Translations under genes and position numbers: made by a program | In this document: one piece after another, positions 1-7,442 of the stretch | Layout of the letters: each line of letters begins with the position of its first letter | Position numbering within the stretch: position 1 is the first letter of the stretch | Origin: a virus | Virus record (IMG/VR): IMGVR_UViG_3300026484_000007 | Coordinates: 208,603 to 272,602 of that record | DNA: 64,000 nucleotides | Reading direction: 5' to 3' (one strand) | The notes under the pieces: model-generated | Seen by the model: the letters and a program-made list of their open reading frames with translations, nothing else | The model's database searches: none | What the model was told of the DNA's origin: nothing

Positions 1-410
1 TTACTAGTGGAAATCAATATCATAGAATGTGGAGAGTAATTAATTTTTGGAATTATCATAATTATAAAAATGGAATTATAATTACAGATTCGCCTATAAT
101 AAATGGTATATTTTATGATACTCATCCAAAAAAGGAATTACTCAAAAAAGTTTTAATCGAATACTCTGAATTCGACGAATACAAAAACAATTTTGCTGGA
201 CTTGAACAATTTAATTATTTATTAATAAGAGATCATGATTTTGAACAATCTGGAAGACTTCAGACTTCAGAAGAATCTGATAAAATTACGAATGATATTA
301 AAAAATTTTTTAATAAAAATAATAAGGATCTTTTAGAGATTCAAACTTCAAAAGCTCAAGAATTTATTTTGAATGATATTTTAAAAAATATAAAAAAGGA
401 AAAAACATGA
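1..410 (+). CDS. C-terminal part of a P-loop kinase-like protein (5' end outside window)
   Basis: The frame is open from base 3, so the gene starts before the window and only its C-terminal ~135 residues are visible. The first ATG in the window (27) has no ribosome binding site. The stretch DSPIINGIFY followed further on by GRLQTSEESDKI resembles the C-terminal half of phage P-loop NTPases of the deoxynucleotide kinase/AAA type, where a GR-Q-EEE-ID pattern is common. The P-loop itself would lie upstream of the window. It overlaps the next gene by 4 bases (ATGA), so it belongs to the same operon as RNase H and ribonucleotide reductase, which suits a role in nucleotide metabolism. Family assignment is from memory of the motif and is tentative. 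Confidence 0.45.
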   Translation, partial: TSGNQYHRMWRVINFWNYHNYKNGIIITDSPIINGIFYDTHPKKELLKKVLIEYSEFDEYKNNFAGLEQFNYLLIRDHDFEQSGRLQTSEESDKITNDIKKFFNKNNKDLLEIQTSKAQEFILNDILKNIKKEKT

Positions 411-847
411 AAGAATTAGAATTGAACGCTTCGAACAAGCCAAATTTTTTATCGGATGAAGAAATTAATTCTCTTTTGGATGTAGTTTTCGATAAAAATT
501 TTATTGAAAACACTCAAAGAAAATATTTTACTAGCGATAATAAAGATGATATAATTAAAGGCCATCAATTAATACTAGAACATATTAGTGTTAGAATTGA
601 TAAGCTTTTACTTGGATTTAAAAATATAAAAATAGAAGGATCTTTAGCAGATCCAATAATAAAAATTCTTGGAGAAAATCAATATGATGATCACGTGAAT
701 TTATTTAAAATTATTCAATCGACAAAAAATCTAAATAACGATATTATCGAAGCTATTGCTCAAATGGATTATATTGAAAATAAAATAAGAAAAAAAGTGG
801 AAGAAAAGGAACTCGAAGATGAAAATACAGAAGAATGTCATTTTTGA
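407..847 (+). CDS. Hypothetical protein, 146 aa
   Basis: I do not recognise this protein. It starts in an ATGA overlap with the upstream gene and its last 29 bases overlap the RNase H gene, so the three are probably translationally coupled. It is predicted mostly helical, has no membrane segment and ends in a charged lysine/glutamate-rich tail. The central segment (GHQLILEHISVRIDKLLLGF) looks like an amphipathic helix. Context suggests a DNA or nucleotide metabolism accessory, but nothing in the sequence shows a function. Confidence 0.75.
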   Translation: MKELELNASNKPNFLSDEEINSLLDVVFDKNFIENTQRKYFTSDNKDDIIKGHQLILEHISVRIDKLLLGFKNIKIEGSLADPIIKILGENQYDDHVNLFKIIQSTKNLNNDIIEAIAQMDYIENKIRKKVEEKELEDENTEECHF

Positions 848-1307
848 TAATAATACTAAATTACTAATTTATGCAGATGGTAGTTGTCTCGGAAATCCTG
901 GAAAAGGAGGATGGGCAGCTCTTTTAATTTTTTTAAAAAATGGAGCGAAGAAAGCTGAAAAAATGATATCGGGTTGTTCTAAATCTAGCACTAATAATAA
1001 AATGGAATTACAAGCAGTTATCGAAGCTTTAAAAACTATAAAATTAAATACTATTTCGTATCCAATAGAGATTCATGTTGATTCTCAATATGTTCAAAAA
1101 GGGCTAACTGACTGGAGAGAATCTTGGGAGTATCGAAATTTTAGAGGAGTAAAGAATCCTGAGCAATGGAAAGAATTGATTGATTTAATAAATAAAATTG
1201 AACATAAAAAAATTAAAATATCTATCAATTATGTAAAAGCTCATAACGGGCATCCTGAAAACGAAAGAGTCGATGACGAAGCAAGAAAAAAAGCCGAGAG
1301 ATGCTAA
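819..1307 (+). CDS. rnhA: Ribonuclease HI
   Basis: RNase HI cleaves the RNA strand of RNA:DNA hybrids, for example replication primers. The whole family pattern is visible: YADGSCLGNPG with the first catalytic aspartate at D20, E63 in NNKMELQAV, D88 in HVDSQYV, H143 in VKAHNGH and the last aspartate at D153 in NERVDDEA. At 162 residues it matches the usual ~155 residue single-domain enzyme. The start at 819 lies inside the previous gene, behind an AAGGAA at suitable distance. The protein is complete and should be active. It probably serves phage replication together with the ribonucleotide reductase downstream. Confidence 0.95.
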   Translation: MKIQKNVIFDNNTKLLIYADGSCLGNPGKGGWAALLIFLKNGAKKAEKMISGCSKSSTNNKMELQAVIEALKTIKLNTISYPIEIHVDSQYVQKGLTDWRESWEYRNFRGVKNPEQWKELIDLINKIEHKKIKISINYVKAHNGHPENERVDDEARKKAERC

Positions 1308-1341
1308 AGAAATGCTAAAGAATGGCTAAAAGGGGAAGCGT

Positions 1342-1830
1342 ATGAAAAACATGAAAAACATGAAAAACATTTTTACATCCATAAAAGATCTTTTTAAAAA
1401 AGATTACGAAAAAATTATTGAAGAATTAAAAGATGAGCATAAATATTTACTCATTCTTTATCACGAAATTATTCATATTTGTACGGTAGAAAAAGATATT
1501 GAAAGATTAAATAATATGATCGATAATTTTTTAAATATCTTAAAAGAACATTTAGAAAAAGAAAATAAAGAGATCTATGAATTTTTTGACAATACAATTA
1601 CTGATGAATTGATAAAAGAACATATCGAAAAAATTAGAAAAGACATCAAAATTATTGATAAAAAATTGAAAATTATTTTAAAAAAGCATAGAAAAATCAA
1701 AGAGGAAACCCTTGATTCATTCCTAAGAGATTTTTCTTATTTAATACAAATGATAATCAAAAGAGTTGAGTTAGAAGAGAATATTATATATTCTTATTTT
1801 CTTCGTAAAAAATCTTCAAAAGCAATTTAA
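1342..1830 (+). CDS. Hemerythrin-like (HHE-type) four-helix protein
   Basis: This 162 residue all-helical protein shows spaced H/E residues typical of the hemerythrin HHE fold: H33 and H41 in EHKYLLILYHEI, then H70 and E74 in LKEHLEKENKEIYEFF. The histidine set of a canonical di-iron site is not complete, so iron binding is uncertain and a related four-helix bundle is possible. The start is preceded by AGGGGAAG and consists of a 9-base triplicate (MKNMKNMKN), so the exact start could be any of three ATGs. It lies in the nucleotide metabolism operon. An oxygen- or iron-related role near the oxygen-dependent ribonucleotide reductase would make sense but is inference. Confidence 0.5.
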   Translation: MKNMKNMKNIFTSIKDLFKKDYEKIIEELKDEHKYLLILYHEIIHICTVEKDIERLNNMIDNFLNILKEHLEKENKEIYEFFDNTITDELIKEHIEKIRKDIKIIDKKLKIILKKHRKIKEETLDSFLRDFSYLIQMIIKRVELEENIIYSYFLRKKSSKAI

Positions 1831-1927
1831 AGAAATAAAAATTCATTATCAAATTATAAGCATATGATAATCATACGAAAATCATTCAAATGTGATAAAA
1901 TTACAATAAAATCAAAGGAGACTAGAA

Positions 1928-2575
1928 ATGAAAAAAATTACATTAACTGAAGCATTATCTGAATTAAAATTATACGATAAAAAAATTACTAAAGAAATAT
2001 CAGAATTAAGTAGATCTAAAAGCACAGTCGATTATGTTATAGGTAAAAATAAATTAACTGAAATCAATAAAATGACTGAAGAAGAGTTAAAAGAATATGC
2101 TCAAAGCGCTGTAGATAAATTATTAAATTTAATTAAAAACAGAGGTATTCTTAAAGCAGCAATTGCTAAAGCAAACGCAATTACAACATTAAACGTTAAT
2201 GGAAAAGAATATACTATCGTAGAAGCTATTGAAAGAAAAAATAATATTTATAAAGAAAAAGAAATTTTAAATATTCTTGCAGAAAATTATAACAATGTTG
2301 CTTATAAAGTTTCAAGAATCAATGAAAATGCGAGAGATGAAGTAAATAGATTATTAGAAGCTAAATTATCTAGCGATAGTAAAAATCAATCGTCAGATGA
2401 AATTGAAAAACTATCTCAAGTTCTTTTAGAAGCTAAAGAAGCTAAAATTCTCGATCCATATAAAATCGGAGATTTAATAGTAAAAATGCAAGAAGAAATT
2501 GAAGAGTTCGAAACTAACATCGACGTAGCATTATCAATCGTAAATGCTAAAACAGAAATCGAAGTAGATCTTTAA
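1928..2575 (+). CDS. Hypothetical coiled-coil protein, DIP1984/septicolysin-like
   Basis: A 215 residue soluble, helical protein. The order of features (N-terminal LTEALSELKLYDKKI, a central AAIAKANAITTL and then VNGKEYTIVEAIERKN) is reminiscent of the DIP1984/septicolysin-like family of small bacterial proteins, which has an alternating helix and 'A-N-A-T' segment. I hold this loosely. It has a good AAAGGAG ribosome binding site and ends inside a perfect hairpin terminator (2563-2592), whose 5' arm encodes its last residues EVDL. It is the last gene before the ribonucleotide reductase unit. Confidence 0.6.
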   Translation: MKKITLTEALSELKLYDKKITKEISELSRSKSTVDYVIGKNKLTEINKMTEEELKEYAQSAVDKLLNLIKNRGILKAAIAKANAITTLNVNGKEYTIVEAIERKNNIYKEKEILNILAENYNNVAYKVSRINENARDEVNRLLEAKLSSDSKNQSSDEIEKLSQVLLEAKEAKILDPYKIGDLIVKMQEEIEEFETNIDVALSIVNAKTEIEVDL

Positions 2576-2592
2576 AAGATCTACTTTTTTTT
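2563..2592 (+). terminator. Hairpin terminator overlapping the stop codon of the 1928-2575 gene
   Basis: AGTAGATCTTT and AAAGATCTACT are perfect inverted arms around a single central base, followed by eight T. The stop codon TAA of the upstream gene sits at the tip. A GTCATTAG box follows at 2593. Confidence 0.85.
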
Positions 2593-2622
2593 GTCATTAG
2601 AAAAAATTGTAAAGGAGAATAA

Positions 2623-4923
2623 ATGAACGATATTTACGTAATTAAAAGAGATGGAAGAAAAGAAAAATTTCAATTAAGCAAAATAAGAAAACAGATTGAA
2701 TTTGCATGCGCGCCTACTTCAGTAAGTCCTCTTGAAATCGAAAGTCTTTTAAAGATTGATCTTCATAAACCAGATTTAAAAACTTCAGACATTCAAGAAA
2801 TCATTATTGGATCAATTGTAAAAAATATTAATATTGATAATAAAGAGTGGGATTTAATTGCTGGTAGAGCAGCGATGTTTGATCTTTATAGAAACGTTTA
2901 TAAAGTTACAGGTTTTGATCCAAAAGATTGGAGAGAACATATTAAATGGCTTACTGAAAATAATAGATACAGAACTGATATTTTATCTAAATTAGAAAAA
3001 ATGGAGAAAGAAAGAAAATTAGAATTCTTAGATGATCTTTTAGAGAACTTTGTAACTGGAAATTATGATTTTCAAATGGTGTACTCGCAAGTACAAGTTA
3101 TTAAATCTAAGTATCTTTTAAAAAGCAAAAGAAAAATTATTGAATATCCAGTGTTGACTGATATAGTTAATAGTATTATTTTATGCGATGGAACTTATGA
3201 AGATTTTAAAATTCTTTTTGAAATGATTCATAATCAATATATTTCATTAGCGACTCCATTTAAAGCTAATCTTAGAATTCCAAATGGAAGTGTTACATCT
3301 TGTTTTATTGGAGAAAATATCGATAGTCTTGCGGGAATTGCTAAAGCTTGGAAAGATATGGCTAAGATATCTCAAGAAGGTGGAGGAATCGGTTGGGACT
3401 TTTCAAAAATTAGACCAGGAGATTCTTATACTGATAACGTTCCTAAATCAAATACTATCAATAAATGGCTTAAGATAGTTAATGATATTATGGTTGCTGT
3501 TAATCAAAGAGGAATTAGACCAGGAGCTTTAACTCCAGCAATACCTTGGTGGCATTTAGATGTTTTTGATTTTATCGATATGAAATCAGAATTAAATGGA
3601 GATCTTAGAGAAAAATGTTTTGACCTTTTCCCTCAAGTAACTGTAGATAATTATTTTATTGATGCGGTACTTAACGACGAAGAAGTTTATTTATTCGACC
3701 AAAAAGAATATAAAGATTTAACTTGCATCGATATTACTGAGTTAGTCGATGAAAAATTATATGAAACTCATAAACATGTTGAAAAATTAATCAATGAAAA
3801 TAAACTTACTCATTATAAAAAGATTAAAGCTAGAGATCTTTGGAAAAAAATCTTATGGGTATGGGTTGAGATAGGTGATTTTTATATCGCTCATAAAGAC
3901 AATATTAATAAAGCAAATTACTTAAAAAATGATCCTCAAGGAGGGATTACAAAGAATGTTAATCTATGTTGTGAAAGTTATAGTCTTACAAAAGCACCTA
4001 CTCAATGGGCTTCAAAATCAATTAATGATGGTGATAGAGAAATAACAATTGAAACGGATGGTAGATATCATGCTTGTAATCTTTGTAGTATCAATCTTAC
4101 AAATCTTGTAGATAAATCGGAAGAATTTATTAAATTAGTTTCTAAATACGCAGTAATTATTCTTGATAGAGGAATTGATTTAAGTACTTTCCCAGTTCTT
4201 GAAGCTGAATTAAATTCAAAAGAATTAAGAAACATAGGTATCGGATTTGTAGGTATGGCTGATTATATGGCTTATAATAATAAAATGTTTGACACTGAAG
4301 ATGGTCAAAGATTTGCGGAAGCTTTAATCGAAAGATTCTCTTGGTACGTTCATAATACAAGCGTAGAATTAGCTAAAGAAAAAGGATCTTATCCATTATT
4401 CAAACCAGAAAATTATTATAAAATTCTTGGGCATAAACCAGAAGAATTAGAAAATTTTAGTAAAGCAAATGGAAATAATTTCCCTTGGAGACAATTACAA
4501 CAAGATATTTTTGAACATGGAATTAGAAATTTTTATTTATTAAGTCCAGCACCAAACACATCAACTGCGATCTTAAATGGATCAACAGCGAGTTTCTTAC
4601 CAGTATATAATAAAGAAATGTATCAAACAATGAGCAATCAATCAGTTCCTATTATTCCTAAATTTATTAAAGAAAAATTCTGGTTGTATAAAACTAAATT
4701 CGATTATATTCCAAAAGATATCATCAATTATACTAGAAGACTTCAAAGATGGATTGACGCAGGAATTTCATTAGAAATTAATATTAATCCAGCTCTTACG
4801 AATATCAAAGAAATTTCAGATGCTATTCTAGATGGTTTTAAATCTGGAGAGCTTAAAGCAATATATTATTCATTGACAATTGATGGTAAAAAACAAGAAG
4901 GTTGTGTATCATGTGCGAATTAG
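2623..4923 (+). CDS. nrdA: Ribonucleoside-diphosphate reductase, class Ia large subunit
   Basis: The catalytic subunit that reduces ribonucleoside diphosphates to deoxyribonucleotides. An N-terminal ATP-cone is recognisable (IKRDGRKEKFQLSKI, residues 6-21). Active-site residues can be placed: C227 in VTSCFIGE, N447-L-C449-C-E451 (radical cysteine and general acid/base), C485 in HACNLCSINL, and the C-terminal redox pair C761/C764 in EGCVSCAN. Length 766 is normal. The end overlaps the start of the small membrane protein gene, which precedes nrdB. Presence of the ATP-cone suggests allosteric overall activity control. Expected to form the usual complex with the NrdB subunit at 5213. Confidence 0.97.
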   Translation: MNDIYVIKRDGRKEKFQLSKIRKQIEFACAPTSVSPLEIESLLKIDLHKPDLKTSDIQEIIIGSIVKNINIDNKEWDLIAGRAAMFDLYRNVYKVTGFDPKDWREHIKWLTENNRYRTDILSKLEKMEKERKLEFLDDLLENFVTGNYDFQMVYSQVQVIKSKYLLKSKRKIIEYPVLTDIVNSIILCDGTYEDFKILFEMIHNQYISLATPFKANLRIPNGSVTSCFIGENIDSLAGIAKAWKDMAKISQEGGGIGWDFSKIRPGDSYTDNVPKSNTINKWLKIVNDIMVAVNQRGIRPGALTPAIPWWHLDVFDFIDMKSELNGDLREKCFDLFPQVTVDNYFIDAVLNDEEVYLFDQKEYKDLTCIDITELVDEKLYETHKHVEKLINENKLTHYKKIKARDLWKKILWVWVEIGDFYIAHKDNINKANYLKNDPQGGITKNVNLCCESYSLTKAPTQWASKSINDGDREITIETDGRYHACNLCSINLTNLVDKSEEFIKLVSKYAVIILDRGIDLSTFPVLEAELNSKELRNIGIGFVGMADYMAYNNKMFDTEDGQRFAEALIERFSWYVHNTSVELAKEKGSYPLFKPENYYKILGHKPEELENFSKANGNNFPWRQLQQDIFEHGIRNFYLLSPAPNTSTAILNGSTASFLPVYNKEMYQTMSNQSVPIIPKFIKEKFWLYKTKFDYIPKDIINYTRRLQRWIDAGISLEININPALTNIKEISDAILDGFKSGELKAIYYSLTIDGKKQEGCVSCAN

Positions 4924-5216
4924 ACCAAAATGCTAAAAATGAAATCTTAAAAGAAATAAGACAATTAAGGCAAAAATTTGAAGAGGATCTTAGAAATAAA
5001 AGATTCTCTTCGGATATACCAGAGAGATCTTTTGCAGATCAGTTTGAGCAAATTGTCCCACCATTAACATTTTTAATAGTGGTTTTATCTATATTGATTT
5101 TATTCATTGGTGATGTATACAATAAACATCAATTAAATAAATTAATTATCGAAAAAAATTGTAGTCAATTTTTAAATAAGATGCATGAAATAAGAGAAAT
5201 GAAGGAGAAAAAATGA
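4911..5216 (+). CDS. Small single-pass membrane protein between nrdA and nrdB
   Basis: A 101 residue protein. I choose the ATG at 4911, which has AAGAAGG nine bases upstream, rather than a TTG nine bases earlier. An N-terminal charged helix (~1-48) is followed by one strong membrane segment PPLTFLIVVLSILILFIGDV (about residues 49-68) and a short basic helical tail. It overlaps the end of nrdA by 13 bases and the start of nrdB by 4, so it is tightly embedded in the reductase operon. No family recognised. It could tether something to the membrane or simply be a passenger. Confidence 0.8.
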   Translation: MCELDQNAKNEILKEIRQLRQKFEEDLRNKRFSSDIPERSFADQFEQIVPPLTFLIVVLSILILFIGDVYNKHQLNKLIIEKNCSQFLNKMHEIREMKEKK

Positions 5217-6283
5217 GCCAAATATCAAATCAAGTAAATCATAATTGTAAAGTTAAAAAATTATTTAATCCAGATGTTCAGGATGAACACAAATTATACG
5301 GAGGTTGTACGACAAATACATTAGATCTTGCTAACGTAAAATATCCAGTGTTCGTTGATTGGGTGGATAAACAATACGCAAATAACTGGTTACCTCAAAA
5401 AGTTGATATGACTGGGGATTATAGTCAATACTGGAATGATTTAACAGATGATGAAAGAGTTGCGTTTGATAATATTTTATCTTTCTTAATATTCTTAGAT
5501 AGTATTCAAACGAACAATCTTCCTAATATTGCAGATTATATTACATTACCTGAGGTTGTATATGCATTAGCAAGACAAACATATGACGAAGCAATACATA
5601 GTCGTTCATATGGATTAATATTAAATTTTAATATTAAAGATAAAGCTAAAATAGAAGAAATTACTTATCTTTGGAGAAAAAATAAAATTCTTTTAGAAAG
5701 AAATAAAAAAATTGCAGAGATCTATCAAGACGCAAAAGATAATCATTCTGATCTTAATTTTATCAAAGGTCTTATAGGGAATTTTATGTTAGAAGGAATT
5801 TATTTTTATAATGGATTTCAGTTCTTTCATAATCTTGCATCAAGAGGTCTTATGATTGGAACAGATACTCAAATCAGATATATCCAAAGAGATGAATTAG
5901 GACATTTAAAGCTTTTCGCTGATATTATTAAAATATCGCAAGAAGAAAATCCAGAAATTTGGACAGACGAAGTTAAAGAAATCGTTTACGATATGTTTAG
6001 AGATGCTGTAGATCTTGAAATTAAATTTAGTCAAGATGTTATTGGAGATAAAATTCTTGGAATGAGTTCACAAGCAATCGAAGATTACGCTTATTGGCTT
6101 GGGAATAAAAGACTTAAAGAAATTAAATTAAAACCAATTTTTCCAGAAAGAAAAAATCCTTATTCTCATTTAGAAAAAATTGCTTCTGTCGAAGATGAAA
6201 GTTCAAATAGAACTAATAACTTCGAAAGCACATCAATTACTTATAAATCTCCAGAAATTCTTGATGGATGGGATCAAATTTAA
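5213..6283 (+). CDS. nrdB: Ribonucleoside-diphosphate reductase, class Ia small subunit
   Basis: The radical-generating di-iron subunit. Ligands are all present with the right spacing: D96 (FLDSIQ), E126 and H129 with the radical tyrosine Y133 in YDEAIHSRSY, E194 (MLEGIYFY), E228 and H231 (RDELGH). The 3 and 7 residue spacings E-H-Y match the E. coli enzyme, so this is an oxygen-dependent class Ia enzyme with a tyrosyl radical. Length 356 is usual. The C-terminus (PEILDGWDQI) is a plausible large-subunit docking tail. Starts in an ATGA-type overlap with the membrane protein gene. Confidence 0.97.
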   Translation: MSQISNQVNHNCKVKKLFNPDVQDEHKLYGGCTTNTLDLANVKYPVFVDWVDKQYANNWLPQKVDMTGDYSQYWNDLTDDERVAFDNILSFLIFLDSIQTNNLPNIADYITLPEVVYALARQTYDEAIHSRSYGLILNFNIKDKAKIEEITYLWRKNKILLERNKKIAEIYQDAKDNHSDLNFIKGLIGNFMLEGIYFYNGFQFFHNLASRGLMIGTDTQIRYIQRDELGHLKLFADIIKISQEENPEIWTDEVKEIVYDMFRDAVDLEIKFSQDVIGDKILGMSSQAIEDYAYWLGNKRLKEIKLKPIFPERKNPYSHLEKIASVEDESSNRTNNFESTSITYKSPEILDGWDQI

Positions 6284-6305
6284 AACCGATTTAAAAAGGA
6301 ATCAA

Positions 6306-6491
6306 ATGTTACTTAAAGAATGTAATGGTTGCAAATATCTAGCTCGATTGATCGGTATAGGTCAAGGAGTTAGATGTACAAATCCAGAAAATCAAATAAC
6401 TGGAATGGATGGATCAAAAGCGATAGTTATATCTCAGATAGAGAATTGTAATTATTATAAGCAACATAAAAAAGATAAGAAAGAATCTTAA
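6306..6491 (+). CDS. Four-cysteine mini-protein, 61 aa
   Basis: The start at 6306 is set by AAAAAGGA seven bases upstream; a longer frame from 6180 runs inside nrdB and has no ribosome binding site. The protein has ECNGCKYL near the start, VRCTNPENQ in the middle and ENCNYY near the end, giving a CxxC...C...C pattern that suggests a bound zinc or a small Fe-S site. Small four-cysteine proteins of this kind are common in large phages without a known function. Last gene of the reductase operon. Confidence 0.75.
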   Translation: MLLKECNGCKYLARLIGIGQGVRCTNPENQITGMDGSKAIVISQIENCNYYKQHKKDKKES

Positions 6492-6493
6492 AA

Positions 6494-6529
6494 GGATCTT
6501 AAAAAGATCCAATTGAAATATTTTTTTTG
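6494..6529 (+). terminator. GATC-type hairpin followed by a T-run
   Basis: GGATCTT and AAGATCC form a 7 bp stem immediately after the stop of the 61 aa gene, followed about ten bases later by eight T. The gap to the T-run makes it a weaker terminator than the others here. Confidence 0.5.
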
Positions 6530-6539
6530 AAATTTAAGA

Positions 6540-6672
6540 TTTTCTTTAACTTTCTTTATCAGGCGATAAAAATCGAATAATCCCGCCTGACTGGAGCGAA
6601 ATACCAGTCACAAAATTATTTTACATGGGTTAAAATAAGGAGATCGCACTGAAGATGCGCTTTTATAATTAC
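6540..6672 (+). other. Structured 5' flank of the permuted tRNA
   Basis: No ORF. Three simple hairpins lie in a row: CAGGCG/CGCCTG (6560-6589), ACTGG/CCAGT (6590-6608) and CGCA/TGCG (6645-6659). They directly precede the 3' half of the tRNA. This would be the downstream half of an intron if the tRNA matures through a permuted self-splicing intron. I could not identify the diagnostic conserved core of a group I or group II intron, so the nature of this flank is open. Confidence 0.45.
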
Positions 6673-6744
6673 ACCAAAAACGAAGGTTCGATTCCTTCCT
6701 TTCCCAACATAATAGGGAAAGTAGCCAAGAGGTAAGGCATTGGT
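6673..6744 (+). tRNA. Circularly permuted tRNA gene (3' half upstream of 5' half)
   Basis: The 3' half comes first: ACCAA (anticodon stem 3' strand, 6673-6677), AAAC (variable loop), GAAGG-TTCGATT-CCTTC (complete T arm, 6682-6698), CTTTCCC (acceptor 3' strand, 6699-6705) and a discriminator A. After an eight-base linker (6707-6714) the 5' half follows: GGGAAAG (acceptor 5' strand, 6715-6721), TA, GCC-AAGAGGTAA-GGC (D arm, 6724-6738), A and TTGGT (anticodon stem 5' strand, 6740-6744). The acceptor stem (7 bp), anticodon stem (5 bp), D arm and T arm all pair perfectly, but only in permuted order. The two halves face away from each other at the anticodon loop, so the anticodon cannot be read without knowing how the ends are joined. 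CCA is not encoded. The D arm sequence is like that of glutamine-type tRNAs, which is only a hint. Confidence 0.8.
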
Positions 6745-6940
6745 TCCAAAATATAAATATATAACAATCGAACGAAAAGTTCAAAGTAAAAAATTTAAAA
6801 TTTAATGCTTAAATACTAACTACTAAAAATTAACCTTCAAAATTTAAAATAAAAAGCTTTTTAAAATCTTGGAGGAAGTTTTAAGTGGCGAGGATTAGCC
6901 CGATTTTTGATCCAAGCTGCTTGATAGAGAAAGACTTCAA
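6745..6940 (+). other. Structured 3' flank of the permuted tRNA
   Basis: No ORF. AT-rich spacer with a hairpin TTAAAA-T-CTT/AAG-TTTTAA (6861-6884, loop GGAGG), then a purine-rich segment up to the terminator at 6942. AATCGA at 6766-6771 can pair with the TTGGTT at the end of the tRNA 5' half (with two wobble pairs), as an internal guide sequence might. This is the region that would hold the upstream half of a permuted intron. I could not find convincing P4/P7 core strands by eye. Confidence 0.35.
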
Positions 6941-6941
6941 A

Positions 6942-6968
6942 ACCCTCGCATAGTGCGAGGGTTTTTTT
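6942..6968 (+). terminator. Strong terminator after the permuted tRNA region
   Basis: ACCCTCGCA/TGCGAGGGT perfect 9 bp stem with a TAG loop and a seven-T run. A GTCGTTAG box follows at 6969-6976. This indicates that the tRNA and its flanks form an independent transcript ending here. Confidence 0.95.
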
Positions 6969-7017
6969 GTCGTTAGAAAAAATTAGATAAAATTAGAAAA
7001 ATAAAAAAATTTTGTAA

Positions 7018-7110
7018 ATAAAATCTATGGGGAGCAATGCTCCCCATAGGGGGACTTTGTCCCCCTTGGAGGAGTGGAGACTTTTCGTCTCCACTCCTCT
7101 CTTTCTGCTA
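7018..7110 (+). ncRNA. Array of three GC-rich hairpins, copy 1
   Basis: No ORF. Three adjacent hairpins stand out from the AT-rich surroundings: ATGGGGAGC/GCTCCCCAT (from 7027), GGGGGAC/GTCCCCC (from 7049) and a 13 bp stem GAGGAGTGGAGAC/GTCTCCACTCCTC (7069-7099). The first two are nearly identical in two further copies (7176 and 7876). The third may act as a terminator although the following T-run is broken. After it comes a TATATATC...GCAGTTCTAAAA motif shared with the operon-boundary repeats. Probably a structured non-coding RNA or the 3' parts of several; no known family recognised. Confidence 0.5.
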
Positions 7111-7164
7111 TTTATATATCAATTAAAACTAAAGCAGTTCTAAAAAATCTCCGTAAATAAAATT

Positions 7165-7325
7165 ACAAATAAAATCTATGGGGAGCATTGCTCCCCATAG
7201 GGGGACTTTGTCCCCCACTCACTGGGGTGGTTGCCCACATTGGCAACGGGAGCAATCCCGCTCATTTGAGCGGGGCCCGACCACCCCGGAGGACTCACCT
7301 CCTTTCTTGGAGTCCTCCTTTTTTG
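7165..7325 (+). ncRNA. Compact GC-rich structured RNA, copy 2 of the hairpin array
   Basis: Begins with the same two hairpins as copy 1 (one base differs in the first loop). Then a larger structure follows: GGGGTGGT and ACCACCCC can close a multibranched domain containing TTGCC/GGCAA, CGGGA-GCAA-TCCCG (a GNRA tetraloop hairpin) and the alternative stem CCCGCTCA/TGAGCGGG. It ends with the terminator stem GGAGGACTC/GAGTCCTCC (7288-7318) and a T-run. The GNRA loop, the competing stems and the GC contrast all argue for a functional RNA. Function unknown. Confidence 0.55.
7288..7324 (+). terminator. Terminator of the structured RNA
   Basis: Stem GGAGGACTC/GAGTCCTCC (9 bp) followed by TTTTTT. The loop is 13 bases and can itself fold (CCTCC...GGAG alternatives). 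Confidence 0.8.
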
Positions 7326-7442
7326 CTAATTAAATATCTGATAAAACTAAAGCAGTTCTAAAAAATCTTTATAAATAAATTTAAAAAATCTTTTCTAAAA
7401 CAATATATAAATTATCAATTAAAATATATAAGGAGATTAATT

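Noticed and set aside
6180-6305. Longer start for the four-cysteine protein
   Set aside because: It lies within nrdB and lacks a ribosome binding site; ATG 6306 has a good one.
6640-6800. Two ordinary tRNA genes head to tail
   Set aside because: Upstream of the T arm there is no D arm or partner for its stems, and downstream of the D arm there is no T arm within reach. The halves pair only with each other.
6540-6941. Firm call of a group I or group II intron
   Set aside because: No clear conserved core strands, no GUGYG start and no domain V-like hairpin could be found by eye. Kept only as a hypothesis.
6540-6960. Permuted tmRNA
   Set aside because: A full D arm and a 5 bp anticodon stem are present and no tag reading frame or pseudoknot pattern was seen, so a tRNA fits better.
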